The notes below the pieces were generated by a model that worked only from the letters and a program-made list of their open reading frames with translations, did not search any database and had not been told where the DNA came from. Below, one piece after another: positions 11,422-19,275 of a stretch of DNA of 64,000 nt. The stretch is from the NCBI GenBank assembly GCA_050012375.1, contig JBEKHH010000001.1:164893-228892 (forward strand). The letters run 5' to 3'. The translations under genes were made by a program, and so were the position numbers. Within the stretch, counting starts at the first letter, position 1. Every line of letters begins with the position of its first letter. The stretch comes from PALSA-1353 sp050012375 (GTDB taxonomy: Bacteria > Planctomycetota > Phycisphaerae > Tepidisphaerales > Tepidisphaeraceae).

Positions 11422-11760
11422 ATGAAGCTTAGAAAATGCATTCTCCTGCTGCCGACAGCCTACAAGGACGGTTCTGAAGTGCCGCACGTCGTGCTGATCG
11501 GCATTCTTAGAGACATCGATAGGACGTTCGATGGGCATACGGTCGATGGGCTTTGCGATGGCGCATACAAGATGAGCAATGGGTCGATGGCGCATGACCA
11601 GTCATTAAAGGTTTGGATAGCGGTCGACCCGAAACGCGTGGGGGAACTGAAGAAATTGGCCGCTCGATTTGCGGGAGATTTGAAGCAGGAGAGTTTGTAC
11701 TTCGAGATTACCGAAGCTGAGGTCGAGTTTGTTCGGCCTTCATTGATCGGAGATGTGTGA
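11422..11760 (+). CDS. Unknown 112-aa protein, first gene of the putative methylase/GIY-YIG cassette
   Basis: A small soluble protein starting MKLRKCILLLPTAYKDG. It has no signal peptide, membrane segment or catalytic motif that I recognise. Predicted alternating strands and helices (VPHVVLIGILRDIDRTFDG; SLYFEITEAEVEFV) suggest a compact alpha/beta fold. Its stop codon overlaps the ATG of the next gene (TGATG), so translational coupling is likely. Base composition is more AT-rich than the flanking gln genes, as in the next two genes, which suggests joint acquisition. The function is unknown; an inhibitor, control protein or accessory subunit of the adjacent nuclease-like protein are all possible. 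Confidence 0.7.
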   Translation: MKLRKCILLLPTAYKDGSEVPHVVLIGILRDIDRTFDGHTVDGLCDGAYKMSNGSMAHDQSLKVWIAVDPKRVGELKKLAARFAGDLKQESLYFEITEAEVEFVRPSLIGDV

Positions 11761-12887
11761 TGAACCAAGTCAACGACATTCTCGCCGAAGCTCAGCGCTT
11801 GGCCGAAGGGTCGAAGACCTGGGCTGATTTGTCTAACGCCCTATTTGATCCGCTCGACGGGGTGGTGACGAAGCGGTTCCCAGACCCGACGGAGCGAGCC
11901 AAGTTTCGTCTCAGCGATGCTTACGAAAAGCTGCACGGGCTTGTTAAGCGGAAGATGCAGGAAACCGGCGTTATAGCCGGCGCTGAGCCGAAAAAGAGTG
12001 GACGTTTCGTTGTCCGTCTTCCGCGAACGCTGCACGCCGCTCTAGAACAAGAAGCTGCAGCTGAGGGAACCAGTTTGAATCAGCTTGTTTTGGCGAAGCT
12101 TGCGGTTCGGCTCGGGTCCCTTGCAACGGGTGGAACCGCGTCACTAATTCGGGCATTCGGTGAGGTTCGAAATGGCTACTCCGCAGACCGTGTTGTGGCT
12201 GATCCGGTCTTAAACCGAAAGTTCCTGCGGCGATGCCGAGAACTTGAGTTGTCCGGCACCGACTACGACCTCAATTGGCGACTGCTGAATGCTCGGAAGG
12301 GAGGACTTATGAGTGATCTTCCGAAAACAAAGAGATACACGGTCAATGAGAGCGACCGGTTCGAGTATGCGTCGGAACTTGCCGTCCGTCACCTTGAGCG
12401 GACCAAGGATGTGTCGCTCGACCAGATTATTTGCGATCCTGACCTCGCGCGAGAGTTTGACCAATATGCGCAAAAACTAGCTCCCGGCTATACACCGCTC
12501 GAGTATCGGTGGCTAGCGTTAGGGCTACGCAAGGCGGGACGGCTCCAAAGGGATGCGGTAGCTCGGATCGAGGTGCCGAAACTCAAAATCGTCGCGGGTA
12601 TGGCGAAGTTGAAGACTTCGTTGCTGCCACAGACAAGCGGGTTGTACATGTTTTCGAGCCGAGGCAAGCCTGTCTTTCTGAGCCACACGGATGGCCTACG
12701 CCAACGGGTTGAAAAGCATATGGACGTGAGCGATTCTCTCGGTCTACCAGAGTGGCTTTGGAGTGAAGGTCCCTTGGATCTGTCACTCGCAGAAACCCCC
12801 GGCGTGCTGCGCGCATCGCGGCAAACCGCAGAACTTCTTTTGATCAAAGAGCTCCGTCCGATTTTAAACTACCAACGCGCGGCGTAA
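11760..12887 (+). CDS. Ribbon-helix-helix protein fused to a GIY-YIG-like nuclease domain
   Basis: 375 aa. Residues about 80-118 (SGRFVVRLPRTLHAALEQEA, then GTSLNQLVLAKL) form a HicB/Arc-type ribbon-helix-helix DNA-binding unit. Next come two similar ~50-residue repeats, each with D..L...F, a later Y, W and a final R-K/LRKAG element (around residues 140-185 and 215-265). The C-terminus reads as a divergent GIY-YIG nuclease: GLYMF, then PVFLSHTDGLRQRV with the conserved arginine, and ELLLIKELRPILNY with the conserved glutamate and asparagine; the second YIG is changed to FLS. The gene is coupled to the 112-aa gene before it, and a D12 DNA methylase follows 20 bp later. A restriction endonuclease with its own methylase is the simplest reading (inference). 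A plain HicB antitoxin is less likely, given the size and C-terminal domain. Confidence 0.7.
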   Translation: MNQVNDILAEAQRLAEGSKTWADLSNALFDPLDGVVTKRFPDPTERAKFRLSDAYEKLHGLVKRKMQETGVIAGAEPKKSGRFVVRLPRTLHAALEQEAAAEGTSLNQLVLAKLAVRLGSLATGGTASLIRAFGEVRNGYSADRVVADPVLNRKFLRRCRELELSGTDYDLNWRLLNARKGGLMSDLPKTKRYTVNESDRFEYASELAVRHLERTKDVSLDQIICDPDLAREFDQYAQKLAPGYTPLEYRWLALGLRKAGRLQRDAVARIEVPKLKIVAGMAKLKTSLLPQTSGLYMFSSRGKPVFLSHTDGLRQRVEKHMDVSDSLGLPEWLWSEGPLDLSLAETPGVLRASRQTAELLLIKELRPILNYQRAA

Positions 12888-12907
12888 GCGGTTCCGAGGA
12901 CAATAGT

Positions 12908-13801
12908 ATGAAACGTTCTGGAAATAGGCTCCGACCTCCAGTGAAGTGGCATGGTGGAAAACATTACCTTGCGGAATGGATTATCGGCCAATTCTCAGCA
13001 CATCGTGTGTACCTCGAGCCATTTGGTGGTGCGGCATCGGTGCTTCTGAACAAGCCGCCTGTGGAGGTTGAAGCATACAATGATCTCGACCTGAGAATCA
13101 CGCGGTTGTTTCGTGTTCTGCAAAACCAAGGCGTAGAATTCGTTTCGCGCGTACGGTTTATTCCTTATAGCCAGAAGGAGTTTGAGGACGCGGGTAGTTA
13201 TCCTGCCAACGCGACTGAAGTGGACAAAGCGGTCTCCGATTTTGTGCGGTGGCGTCAATCGTTTGGCGGAAAGGGAAAGAATTGGAGCTACACAACGGCT
13301 CGCGCCAGAGGCGGCATGGCAGGTGATGTAAATGCATGGTGGACCGCTATCGATCAACTGCCAGAGATCATCGAGCGGCTAAAACGAGTGCAGATTCTCC
13401 ATCAACCAGCGCTGCAGGCTATCCGCCGGTTTGATTCGCCGGATACGCTGATCTACTGCGATCCCCCTTACTTGCATGAAACACGTAGCGAGAATAGCCG
13501 CAATATCTATGGCGTTGAGATGTCACAAGAAGATCATCGTCAACTTGCGGCGGTGCTCAATTCTTGCGCGGGTACAGTGGTCTTGAGCGGTTATCCATCG
13601 GCAGTGTACGATCTGCTTTTAAGGGACTGGCGTCGCGTCGAATTCAAAATAGCAAACCACGCGGCCGGCGGTAGGACGAAGTCACGCAAGACCGAAGTGA
13701 TTTGGATCAAAGAGGGACATCGCGCAGACAACTTGGCATCTTGTCGTAGAAAACCCGATCAAAAACGTATATTTTCAGGCACCGGGCGACAAGTTCCGTG
13801 A
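12908..13801 (+). CDS. D12-class N6-adenine DNA methyltransferase (Dam-like)
   Basis: 297 aa. Transfers a methyl group from SAM to adenine N6 in a short DNA site. The N-terminal VKWHGGKHYL resembles the start of Dam/DpnM enzymes, LEPFGGAASVLLNKP is the SAM motif, and IYCDPPYLHETR contains the catalytic DPPY. Starts 20 bp after the RHH/GIY-YIG gene, so it is probably the protecting or signalling partner of that cassette. It is a distant homologue of the methylase in the 18.9-23 kb transposon (both read CDPPY.HETR), but the sequences are far apart, so this is not a recent duplication. The C-terminal ~25 residues are basic and probably variable. Confidence 0.9.
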   Translation: MKRSGNRLRPPVKWHGGKHYLAEWIIGQFSAHRVYLEPFGGAASVLLNKPPVEVEAYNDLDLRITRLFRVLQNQGVEFVSRVRFIPYSQKEFEDAGSYPANATEVDKAVSDFVRWRQSFGGKGKNWSYTTARARGGMAGDVNAWWTAIDQLPEIIERLKRVQILHQPALQAIRRFDSPDTLIYCDPPYLHETRSENSRNIYGVEMSQEDHRQLAAVLNSCAGTVVLSGYPSAVYDLLLRDWRRVEFKIANHAAGGRTKSRKTEVIWIKEGHRADNLASCRRKPDQKRIFSGTGRQVP

Positions 13802-13907
13802 ATCTGCCGGGCAATCGAACGCAGTTTTGACGCTCCGCCGGCCGGTCGTTAGCATACCCCGCTCGCTCGTTCGGGCCCGATCGCGATAGCTAAAGAGGAA
13901 ATATTCA

Positions 13908-15320
13908 ATGTCCCCCGCAGATGTCCTGAAGCTTTGTAAAGAAAAACACGTCGAATTCGTCGATCTCCGTTTCATGGACTTTCCGGGGCTGTGGCAGCAT
14001 ACCACCTGTCCAATCAATGAATTGACCCTCGAAAGCTTCAATCATGGGTTTGGATTCGACGGATCGTCCATTCGCGGTTGGCAGGCTATCAACGAATCGG
14101 ACATGCTGCTGGTCCCCGTGGCCAGCACGGGCAAGATCGACCCGTTCATGACGCACGGCACGTTGTCGATCATCTGCGACGTGCGCGACCCCATCACCAA
14201 GAAGGAATATTCGCGCGATCCGCGCTCCATCGCCCGCAAGACGACGGCGTATCTGAAGAAAGCCAAGATCGCCGACACCGCCAATTTCGGACCCGAACTG
14301 GAATTCTTCATTTTCGATCAGGCGTTCTACGATCAGGGGATCAATTTCGGAAAATATTACGTGGGAAGCCGGGAGGGAATCTGGGGCCGCGGCGAGGAAG
14401 ACCCCACGAACCTCGGTTACAAGGTTCGGCTCAAGGAGGGTTATTTCCCGACCCCGCCGATGGACACGATGCAGAACATCCGCAGTGAAATGGTGGCGAC
14501 GCTGATCGAGTTGGGAATCCCCGTGGAGGCGCATCACCACGAAGTGGCCACGGGCGGGCAATGCGAGATCGACATGCGCTATCAGGATTTGGTCACCATG
14601 TCCGACAACGTCATGATGTACAAATATGTGTGCAAGAACGTGGCCGCCCGGCATGGAAAGGTGGTGACGTTCATGCCCAAGCCGCTGTTCCAGGACAACG
14701 GATCGGGGATGCACGTGCATTTCAGTTTGTGGAAGGGGGACAAGCCGCTGTTCGCCGGGAACAAGTACGCGGGATTGAGCGAATTGGGATTGCACGCGAT
14801 CGGCGGGATTTTGAAACACGCCCCCGCCCTGTGCGCCTTGTGCAATCCGACGACCAACAGTTACAAGCGTCTGGTGCCGGGATACGAAGCGCCGGTGAAC
14901 CTGGTGTACAGCAGCCGCAACCGCTCGGCGGCCATTCGCATCCCCATGTACAGTGAGAACCCCAAGACCAAGCGGATCGAATTCCGATGCCCCGACAGCT
15001 CGTGCAATCCGTACCTGGCGTTCAGCGCGATAACGATGGCGGCGATTGACGGGATCGAAAAGAAGATGGATCCGGGTGATCCGCTGGACAAGAACATCTA
15101 TCACCTGACGCCGGAGGAATACGAGCAGGTTCGCTCGGCGCCGGCGTCACTGGAAGAGGCCCTCAACGCCCTGGAGCAAGACCACGAATTCCTGCTCAAA
15201 GGGGACGTATTCACCGCGGACGTGATTCACTATTGGATAAAGTACAAGCGCGAGAACGAGGTGGATGCCATTCGTCAGCGCCCGCATCCATATGAGTTCT
15301 GCATGTATTTTGACATTTGA
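13908..15320 (+). CDS. glnA: Glutamine synthetase type I, second copy
   Basis: 470 aa. Core motifs match the GlnA at 5.8-7.3 kb: FDGSSIRGWQ, GPELEFFIFD, DNGSGMHVHFSLW, KRLVPGYEAPVNL and RNRSAAIRIPMY. The adenylylation tyrosine is kept in KNIYHLTPEE, near residue 398, almost the position known in E. coli. GAGG about 7 bases upstream supports the ATG. With glnN and glnA it is the third glutamine synthetase gene within 15 kb, and it follows directly after the putative defence cassette. Differential use of the two GSI enzymes is plausible but cannot be read from sequence. Confidence 0.95.
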   Translation: MSPADVLKLCKEKHVEFVDLRFMDFPGLWQHTTCPINELTLESFNHGFGFDGSSIRGWQAINESDMLLVPVASTGKIDPFMTHGTLSIICDVRDPITKKEYSRDPRSIARKTTAYLKKAKIADTANFGPELEFFIFDQAFYDQGINFGKYYVGSREGIWGRGEEDPTNLGYKVRLKEGYFPTPPMDTMQNIRSEMVATLIELGIPVEAHHHEVATGGQCEIDMRYQDLVTMSDNVMMYKYVCKNVAARHGKVVTFMPKPLFQDNGSGMHVHFSLWKGDKPLFAGNKYAGLSELGLHAIGGILKHAPALCALCNPTTNSYKRLVPGYEAPVNLVYSSRNRSAAIRIPMYSENPKTKRIEFRCPDSSCNPYLAFSAITMAAIDGIEKKMDPGDPLDKNIYHLTPEEYEQVRSAPASLEEALNALEQDHEFLLKGDVFTADVIHYWIKYKRENEVDAIRQRPHPYEFCMYFDI

Positions 15321-15357
15321 TGGGCGGGCGATTCCCCGGGGCGTCGAGTAAGAACGC

Positions 15358-15379
15358 GCGTCCCGGCGCGCCGGGACGC
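15358..15379. repeat. 22-bp perfect GC palindrome after glnA
   Basis: A perfect palindrome centred on GGCGCGCC, preceded by GAACGC and followed by CGCTAAAC. These flanks resemble those of the core in the ~80-bp dispersed repeat family, so it may be a divergent member. It has no T-run and is therefore not a standard terminator. Confidence 0.6.
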
Positions 15380-15388
15380 CGCTAAACA

Positions 15389-16252
15389 TTGGGTTATTAT
15401 TCACTCGTGATATTCCCTGGCCTGATCCACTATCCGCAAATCGATCCGGTAATGGTTCATGTCGGTCGGCTGCAAATCCGCTGGTACGGCATGGCCTACT
15501 TGACCGGGTTCGTGCTGGCGTATTTGGTGCTCGGCCGGCTGGTGCGAAAAGGGGTGCTGCGAATTTCCAGGGAAGCCTTGTCTGATGTGGTCGGGTGGCT
15601 TGCCCTGGGCGTGGTGGCGGGGGGGAGGATCGGTTGGTGGATCTTCTATCATAAGCTCGAAGCGACTGAAGCGCCCGAACCCTGGTGGGAACCGATCGCG
15701 ATCTGGCATGGGGGAATGTCCTTTCACGGCGGCCTGGTCGGCGTGCTGCTGGTCCTGTGGATCTGGTCCAAAGTCAATCGCGCCCCGCTGCTCAACATGG
15801 CCGATTGCCTGGCCCTGGTCACGCCCATCGGGTTGTGTCTGGGACGAATCGCCAACTTCATCAACGGCGAATTGGTCGGGCGCATCAGCCAGGCGCCCTG
15901 GGCGATGATTTTTCCGGGTTACACGGAGGCTCGGCATCCCTCGCAAATCTACGAGGCGATCCTGGAAGGCCCGGTATTGCTGTGCGCGGTGTGGGCGGTC
16001 AAGGCGCTGAAGAATCGCCGCGACGGCCAGATCGCCGCCGCGTTTGTCGTTTTCTACGCCATCTTCCGATTCACGGTTGAGTTCACGCGCGAGCCGGATA
16101 AGCAACTCGGCTATATCGCCATGGGCTGGCTGACGATGGGGCAATTGCTTAGCGTGGTCATCGGGCTGGTGGGCGTGGGGTGTTGGATGGCGCTGCGGCG
16201 ACTCCCGGCGCAGCCGTCGCAAAAAACGCGCTCCCCTTCGGGTCGCGGCTAA
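15389..16252 (+). CDS. lgt: Prolipoprotein diacylglyceryl transferase
   Basis: Inner-membrane enzyme that moves diacylglycerol from phosphatidylglycerol to the lipobox cysteine of prolipoproteins. The start region IHYPQIDPV and LQIRWYGMAY, the HGGLVGVLL region and the signature GRIANFINGELVGR are all present, with about seven hydrophobic segments. 287 aa from the TTG at 15,389. A GTG at 15,407 (VIFPGLIHYP) is an equally good start. The stop codon lies inside a dispersed repeat, so the last ~10 residues (KTRSPSGRG) derive from that repeat. The SurA-like lipoprotein at 54 kb would be a substrate. Confidence 0.92.
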   Translation: MGYYSLVIFPGLIHYPQIDPVMVHVGRLQIRWYGMAYLTGFVLAYLVLGRLVRKGVLRISREALSDVVGWLALGVVAGGRIGWWIFYHKLEATEAPEPWWEPIAIWHGGMSFHGGLVGVLLVLWIWSKVNRAPLLNMADCLALVTPIGLCLGRIANFINGELVGRISQAPWAMIFPGYTEARHPSQIYEAILEGPVLLCAVWAVKALKNRRDGQIAAAFVVFYAIFRFTVEFTREPDKQLGYIAMGWLTMGQLLSVVIGLVGVGCWMALRRLPAQPSQKTRSPSGRG

Positions 16253-16280
16253 ACGCATAAGGGGATTCGAGAATTGTGCG
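16226..16280 (+). repeat. Dispersed repeat, copy B (right part only)
   Basis: Matches copy C at 32,903-32,959 nearly base for base (core CGCTCCCCTTCGGGTCGCGG, then GGATTCGAGAATTGTGCG-like). It covers the end of lgt and supplies its stop codon. The left arm found in copies A and C is not visible. Confidence 0.75.
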
Positions 16281-16308
16281 ATTGTATGTGAACGTTTCCG
16301 GTTCGGGA

Positions 16309-17103
16309 TTATTGCCCGCTGGGCGCGGTCGTATCGGCGCCGGTTTGCTGGGCCGGCTTGGCCTGCGTGTCGTCGGCCAGGATATTGGTGGCTTCGACTT
16401 CAACCCGTCGATTGAGCGCCTGGGCATCGGGGGTGTATTGGCGCTGGGTCAGCGGCTCGAAGGTGGAGCAGCCCTGAACGCGGAGGATTCTCTCTTCCAC
16501 GCCTTTTTGCGCCAGGTAATCCGCCGCCGCCTGGGCCCGCCGCAGCGACAGGTCCATTTTCTTCTCATCGGTGGCGCCGTCGGGGAAATCGTCCAGCGAG
16601 GTGTGACCTTTCACCATGACAATATTGCGATGCCCGCGAACCACATCCGCCACGGCGTCCAAGTCGGACTTCATTTGGTCGGTCAGCAGGAAACTCCCCT
16701 GGTCGAAGAGCATTTTTCCGCCCTCGGTGGCGTGGTTGGCCGGGCGGATGTTGGTGACCTCCGGCTCGCTTCCAACCGCGCCTTTGGGCTCGGTGTCGGT
16801 TTTGCCGCGCTTGCCTTGGCCGGCCGGACGTGTTTTGGACATCCCGTTGATGATCATCTGCATGTCCACCGGATCGCGGCTGGTGGGGTTGGGAACATAT
16901 CCGAATCCCCCGCGAATCGACGCGGCAATCCTCACCACATAGTCAGCCGATTCGCTCTCGCCCTTTTTCCCCGGTTGCGGTTTGAGCACCCACAGAATCA
17001 CAAAGAACCCCATCATGAGCATGACGAGGTCGGCAAAGGTGAAGATCCACTCGGGGCATTCCTCACAATGGATTTCTTTGCATTTGCAGGCTTTTTTGGC
17101 CAT
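16309..17103 (-). CDS. motB: Flagellar motor stator protein MotB
   Basis: 264 aa. Peptidoglycan-anchored half of the proton-driven stator. One N-terminal membrane helix follows PEWIFTFADLVMLMMGFF, with the proton-carrying aspartate in FADL. The C-terminal half is an OmpA-like peptidoglycan-binding domain (MVKGHTSLDD, LSLRRAQAAADYL, LNRRVEVEA). The cysteine-rich N-terminus (KKACKCKEIHCEEC) is unusual. GGTGAG upstream of the ATG supports the start. It lies 14 bp after motA in the same direction, so one operon. No other flagellar gene is in the window. Confidence 0.9.
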   Translation of the reverse strand: MAKKACKCKEIHCEECPEWIFTFADLVMLMMGFFVILWVLKPQPGKKGESESADYVVRIAASIRGGFGYVPNPTSRDPVDMQMIINGMSKTRPAGQGKRGKTDTEPKGAVGSEPEVTNIRPANHATEGGKMLFDQGSFLLTDQMKSDLDAVADVVRGHRNIVMVKGHTSLDDFPDGATDEKKMDLSLRRAQAAADYLAQKGVEERILRVQGCSTFEPLTQRQYTPDAQALNRRVEVEATNILADDTQAKPAQQTGADTTAPSGQ

Positions 17104-17117
17104 CCGGATTCTCTCAC

Positions 17118-17897
17118 CTAAGCGGCCTTGGGAATCGCCGCCTGCTGCTTGCTGCTCAAAAAGCTCATGAGTTGCATCTCGACGATGCGCGGATTGTTGC
17201 CGGCCTGAATGCTGAGCACGCCCTGGAGCATGATTTCCTTGGTGACGGCTTCTTCATGGCTTCGCATGCCGAGTTTTTCCGCCAGAGGGCCCGCCACCAG
17301 GTTCTGGAGAATGCAACCGTAGAGGGTTCCGGTGAGGGCGATGGCCAAGGCGCTGCCGATGACGCTGGCATCGCCGGCGAGGTTGCGGAACATGGCGACC
17401 TGGGCGATGAGCGTGGCCATCAGGCCGAAGCCGGGGCCGAACTTCGCCAGCGTTCCGAAAAAGTGTTTTCCATGTTTATGACGTTCGGCCATGGATTCGA
17501 TCTCGATGCGAAGGATGCGTTCGATAATGTCCGGATCGGTGCCGTCGATGGTGAGTTGCAAGCCCCGTCGCAAGAATGGATCGGCCGCCTCGCGGGCCAC
17601 CGATTCCAGGGCCAGAACGCCGTCCCGGCGAGCGGTCTCGGCATATTGCACCATCTCCTTGATGACGTGTTCGATGTGCGTTTCCTTGTTCAGGAAGCAT
17701 TTCTTGAGATATGCCACCACGCCCATCACGGCATGCAGCGGCATGGACAGCATCGCCGCGCCCACGGACCCGCCCAGAACCAGCAGGATTTCATTGGGCT
17801 TGAAATACGCGCCCATCGCCCCTTCCGAGGCGTGGAACATGGCCCAAAGGACCGCAGTCCAGGCTAGAACCAGACCGATGACCGTTGCCAGGTCCAT
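17118..17897 (-). CDS. motA: Flagellar motor stator protein MotA
   Basis: 259 aa with four hydrophobic segments: two at the N-terminus (starting MDLATVIGLVLAWTAVLW) and two near the C-terminus (ALAIALTGTLYG). The large cytosolic loop contains the charged stretch expected to touch the rotor (ESVAREAADPFLRRGLQL). It forms the proton channel with MotB, whose gene follows directly. The MotA/TolQ/ExbB fold could fit other energisers, but pairing with an OmpA-type partner supports MotA. Confidence 0.9.
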   Translation of the reverse strand: MDLATVIGLVLAWTAVLWAMFHASEGAMGAYFKPNEILLVLGGSVGAAMLSMPLHAVMGVVAYLKKCFLNKETHIEHVIKEMVQYAETARRDGVLALESVAREAADPFLRRGLQLTIDGTDPDIIERILRIEIESMAERHKHGKHFFGTLAKFGPGFGLMATLIAQVAMFRNLAGDASVIGSALAIALTGTLYGCILQNLVAGPLAEKLGMRSHEEAVTKEIMLQGVLSIQAGNNPRIVEMQLMSFLSSKQQAAIPKAA

Positions 17898-18017
17898 AGC
17901 CCGTATTTCGGCAGAATCAGCTCGGCGCGATGAGAGTTATTGGACGGTAATCGCCGCGGGCATTGAAATTACAAAATGTTGTGAGGACCGCGTTGTCCGT
18001 CACGGTGCATCAAATGC

Positions 18018-18818
18018 TTAGTGCGACTCCATGGCCGCGGTGATGGTTGGCGGGGAAACCGCATCGATCACTTTCTGAAGCCGGGCCCTGCCGACATCAT
18101 TCACCGCGGATAGGGCATGATTCAACATATGCAGGGACTTGGGACCCATTTCCAGAAGGGCGTGCTCCGCCTGATCCAGCTCGGTGTCGTCGGCGGCGTT
18201 GATCAGAGTTTGCACCTGCACCTTTGCGTCGTCGGCGCTGAATTGCGCCTCCGCCTGGCGGGTTGAAGAGATCGTGTATTTGGCATCGGCCAGCCCCTCG
18301 GCGCCCAGGTCATCCATGGATTCCAGGTGAACAACCGCAAAGGCTTTTAGATTATGCACTTGTGTCGTCCGGGGATCAGGCCTAATTTTGCTGTCACTCC
18401 AGCGAAGATCGGCCTCAGGGCGAAGCAGAAGCAGAAATGATTTGTCGATCTGGGCGGTGGTCAACTGCTGGCCGCAAACGGAGTTCGCCTGCGTGTCCGG
18501 CTCCATCAAAAATCGGATGATCGAAACAGAATCTCCCGGTTTCTTTGTGCCGTCGAGAGCGGCCGTAACCTCAAAATCATATAACTGCAATGATGTCACG
18601 GAGAGGGACGGACTATCGTCCGCCGGCGGTGTCGCTGGTGGGGTCAACGGCACGGGGCGGTGAATCCTGCTCAATTTCGCGACAACGATCAATTTCGACC
18701 ATTGGACCGCGCGATCGTCGAGGGTATCCCGCAAACAGGCCATGCTCGGCCGGGAGACGACCGCCAAGACCAGAGTCCACGCGCCGATAACAGGCCATAA
18801 AACCATATGTTTACGCAT
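18018..18818 (-). CDS. Secreted protein of unknown function
   Basis: 266 aa. The N-terminus (MRKHMVLWPVIGAWTLVLAV then SRPSMAC) is a signal peptide, possibly with a cleavage site after SMA. The rest is soluble and not recognised. Strand-rich sequence around LYDFEVTAALDGTKKPGDSV suggests an Ig- or beta-sandwich-like part. GGAG sits 8 bases before the ATG. The 4.1-kb IS1595-type element begins only 63 bp upstream, so the insertion may have separated this gene from its own promoter or placed it under an element promoter. Confidence 0.65.
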   Translation of the reverse strand: MRKHMVLWPVIGAWTLVLAVVSRPSMACLRDTLDDRAVQWSKLIVVAKLSRIHRPVPLTPPATPPADDSPSLSVTSLQLYDFEVTAALDGTKKPGDSVSIIRFLMEPDTQANSVCGQQLTTAQIDKSFLLLLRPEADLRWSDSKIRPDPRTTQVHNLKAFAVVHLESMDDLGAEGLADAKYTISSTRQAEAQFSADDAKVQVQTLINAADDTELDQAEHALLEMGPKSLHMLNHALSAVNDVGRARLQKVIDAVSPPTITAAMESH

Positions 18819-18872
18819 GGTAAGCTCCGTCTGCGACTAGAGTAATGTACGAGGAATACAACGCCCGAGGCA

Positions 18873-18881
18873 AAAATATAT
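18873..18881. repeat. Left 9-bp direct repeat (target site duplication)
   Basis: AAAATATAT directly abuts the left inverted repeat and recurs at 22,987-22,995 directly abutting the right one. IS1595-family elements usually make 8-bp duplications; an 8-bp reading (AAATATAT) works if the right end has one extra base. Confidence 0.8.
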
Positions 18882-18910
18882 CGGAATTATGCACTTGACA
18901 TAGTTGCCAA
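18882..18910 (+). repeat. Left terminal inverted repeat
   Basis: Begins CGGAATTATGCACTTGACAT and pairs with the right end over 29 bp, with one mismatch. The outer 25 bases are identical at both ends. Confidence 0.92.
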
Positions 18911-18944
18911 GAAGGGTAACGTTTCCGGCGTTGGCAACGTGGCC

Positions 18945-19097
18945 TCACCGCTTTTTCTTGCCTGGACGGCTGGCGACGATCCGCGTCACATCGGCCTTGC
19001 TGATCTTGAAAATGCCTCTCACAAGCTGATCGGCGGTGAGCGGGGCGGCGCTCACGCACAAGCCACGTCGGCCTGGATGTTTGGGCTTAGAAGCCAT
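18945..19097 (-). CDS. Small basic 50-aa protein in the transposon
   Basis: A short frame from ATG at 19,097 to TGA at 18,945. It begins MASKPKHPGRRGL and contains PLTADQLVRGIFKISKADV, followed by a basic tail ending GKKKR. The sequence has balanced protein-like composition and a predicted helix pair. It is the last gene before the left inverted repeat. No strong ribosome site is visible (GAGAAAA lies about 5 bases upstream). The function is unknown; a small DNA- or RNA-binding accessory is a guess from its charge. Confidence 0.5.
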   Translation of the reverse strand: MASKPKHPGRRGLCVSAAPLTADQLVRGIFKISKADVTRIVASRPGKKKR

Positions 19098-19171
19098 ATA
19101 TTTTCTCAGAAGCGGGGTCTTGCCATGACGATACTTGTGGTATAATCATCGCGCGGACCAACTCCCGGTAT

Positions 19172-19267
19172 TCCGGTAGACGGGAGTCGAACCCGCAAAC
19201 AGGTGGGTCTAGCACCTGTCCAACGCGGTCCCAAACCGCGAGCGTGTACCAATTTCGCTACTACCGG
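19172..19267 (-). tRNA. tRNA-like gene, anticodon UGG (Pro) with a long class II variable arm
   Basis: The minus strand folds fully: acceptor CCGGTAG/CTACCGG with discriminator A; linker TA; D-stem GCG/CGC with an 11-base loop containing GG; anticodon stem CGCGG/CCGCG with loop TTTGGGA (anticodon UGG); a 27-base variable region with a 7-bp hairpin (ACAGGTG/CACCTGT); T-stem GCGGG/CCCGT with loop TTCGACT. The C1-G72 pair, A73 and G35/G36 are the known proline identity elements. Proline tRNAs are class I with a ~5-base variable loop, so the long arm is anomalous, and the three-pair D-arm is like that of bacterial leucine tRNAs. CCA is not encoded. It lies inside the transposon, so it is probably a mobile passenger rather than a resident tRNA. 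Confidence 0.75.
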
Positions 19268-19275
19268 CCAGGGCT

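Noticed and set aside
11760..12887. Simple HicB antitoxin of a toxin-antitoxin pair
   Set aside because: The protein is about 375 aa with extra repeats and a nuclease-like end, and the small partner lacks a HicA dsRBD-like pattern.
15358..15379. Terminator of the second glnA
   Set aside because: It is a perfect palindrome with no T-run on either strand.
19172..19267. Ordinary leucine tRNA
   Set aside because: The D-arm and long variable arm suggest it, but the anticodon is UGG and the first pair is C1-G72, as in proline tRNAs; it is described as chimeric instead.
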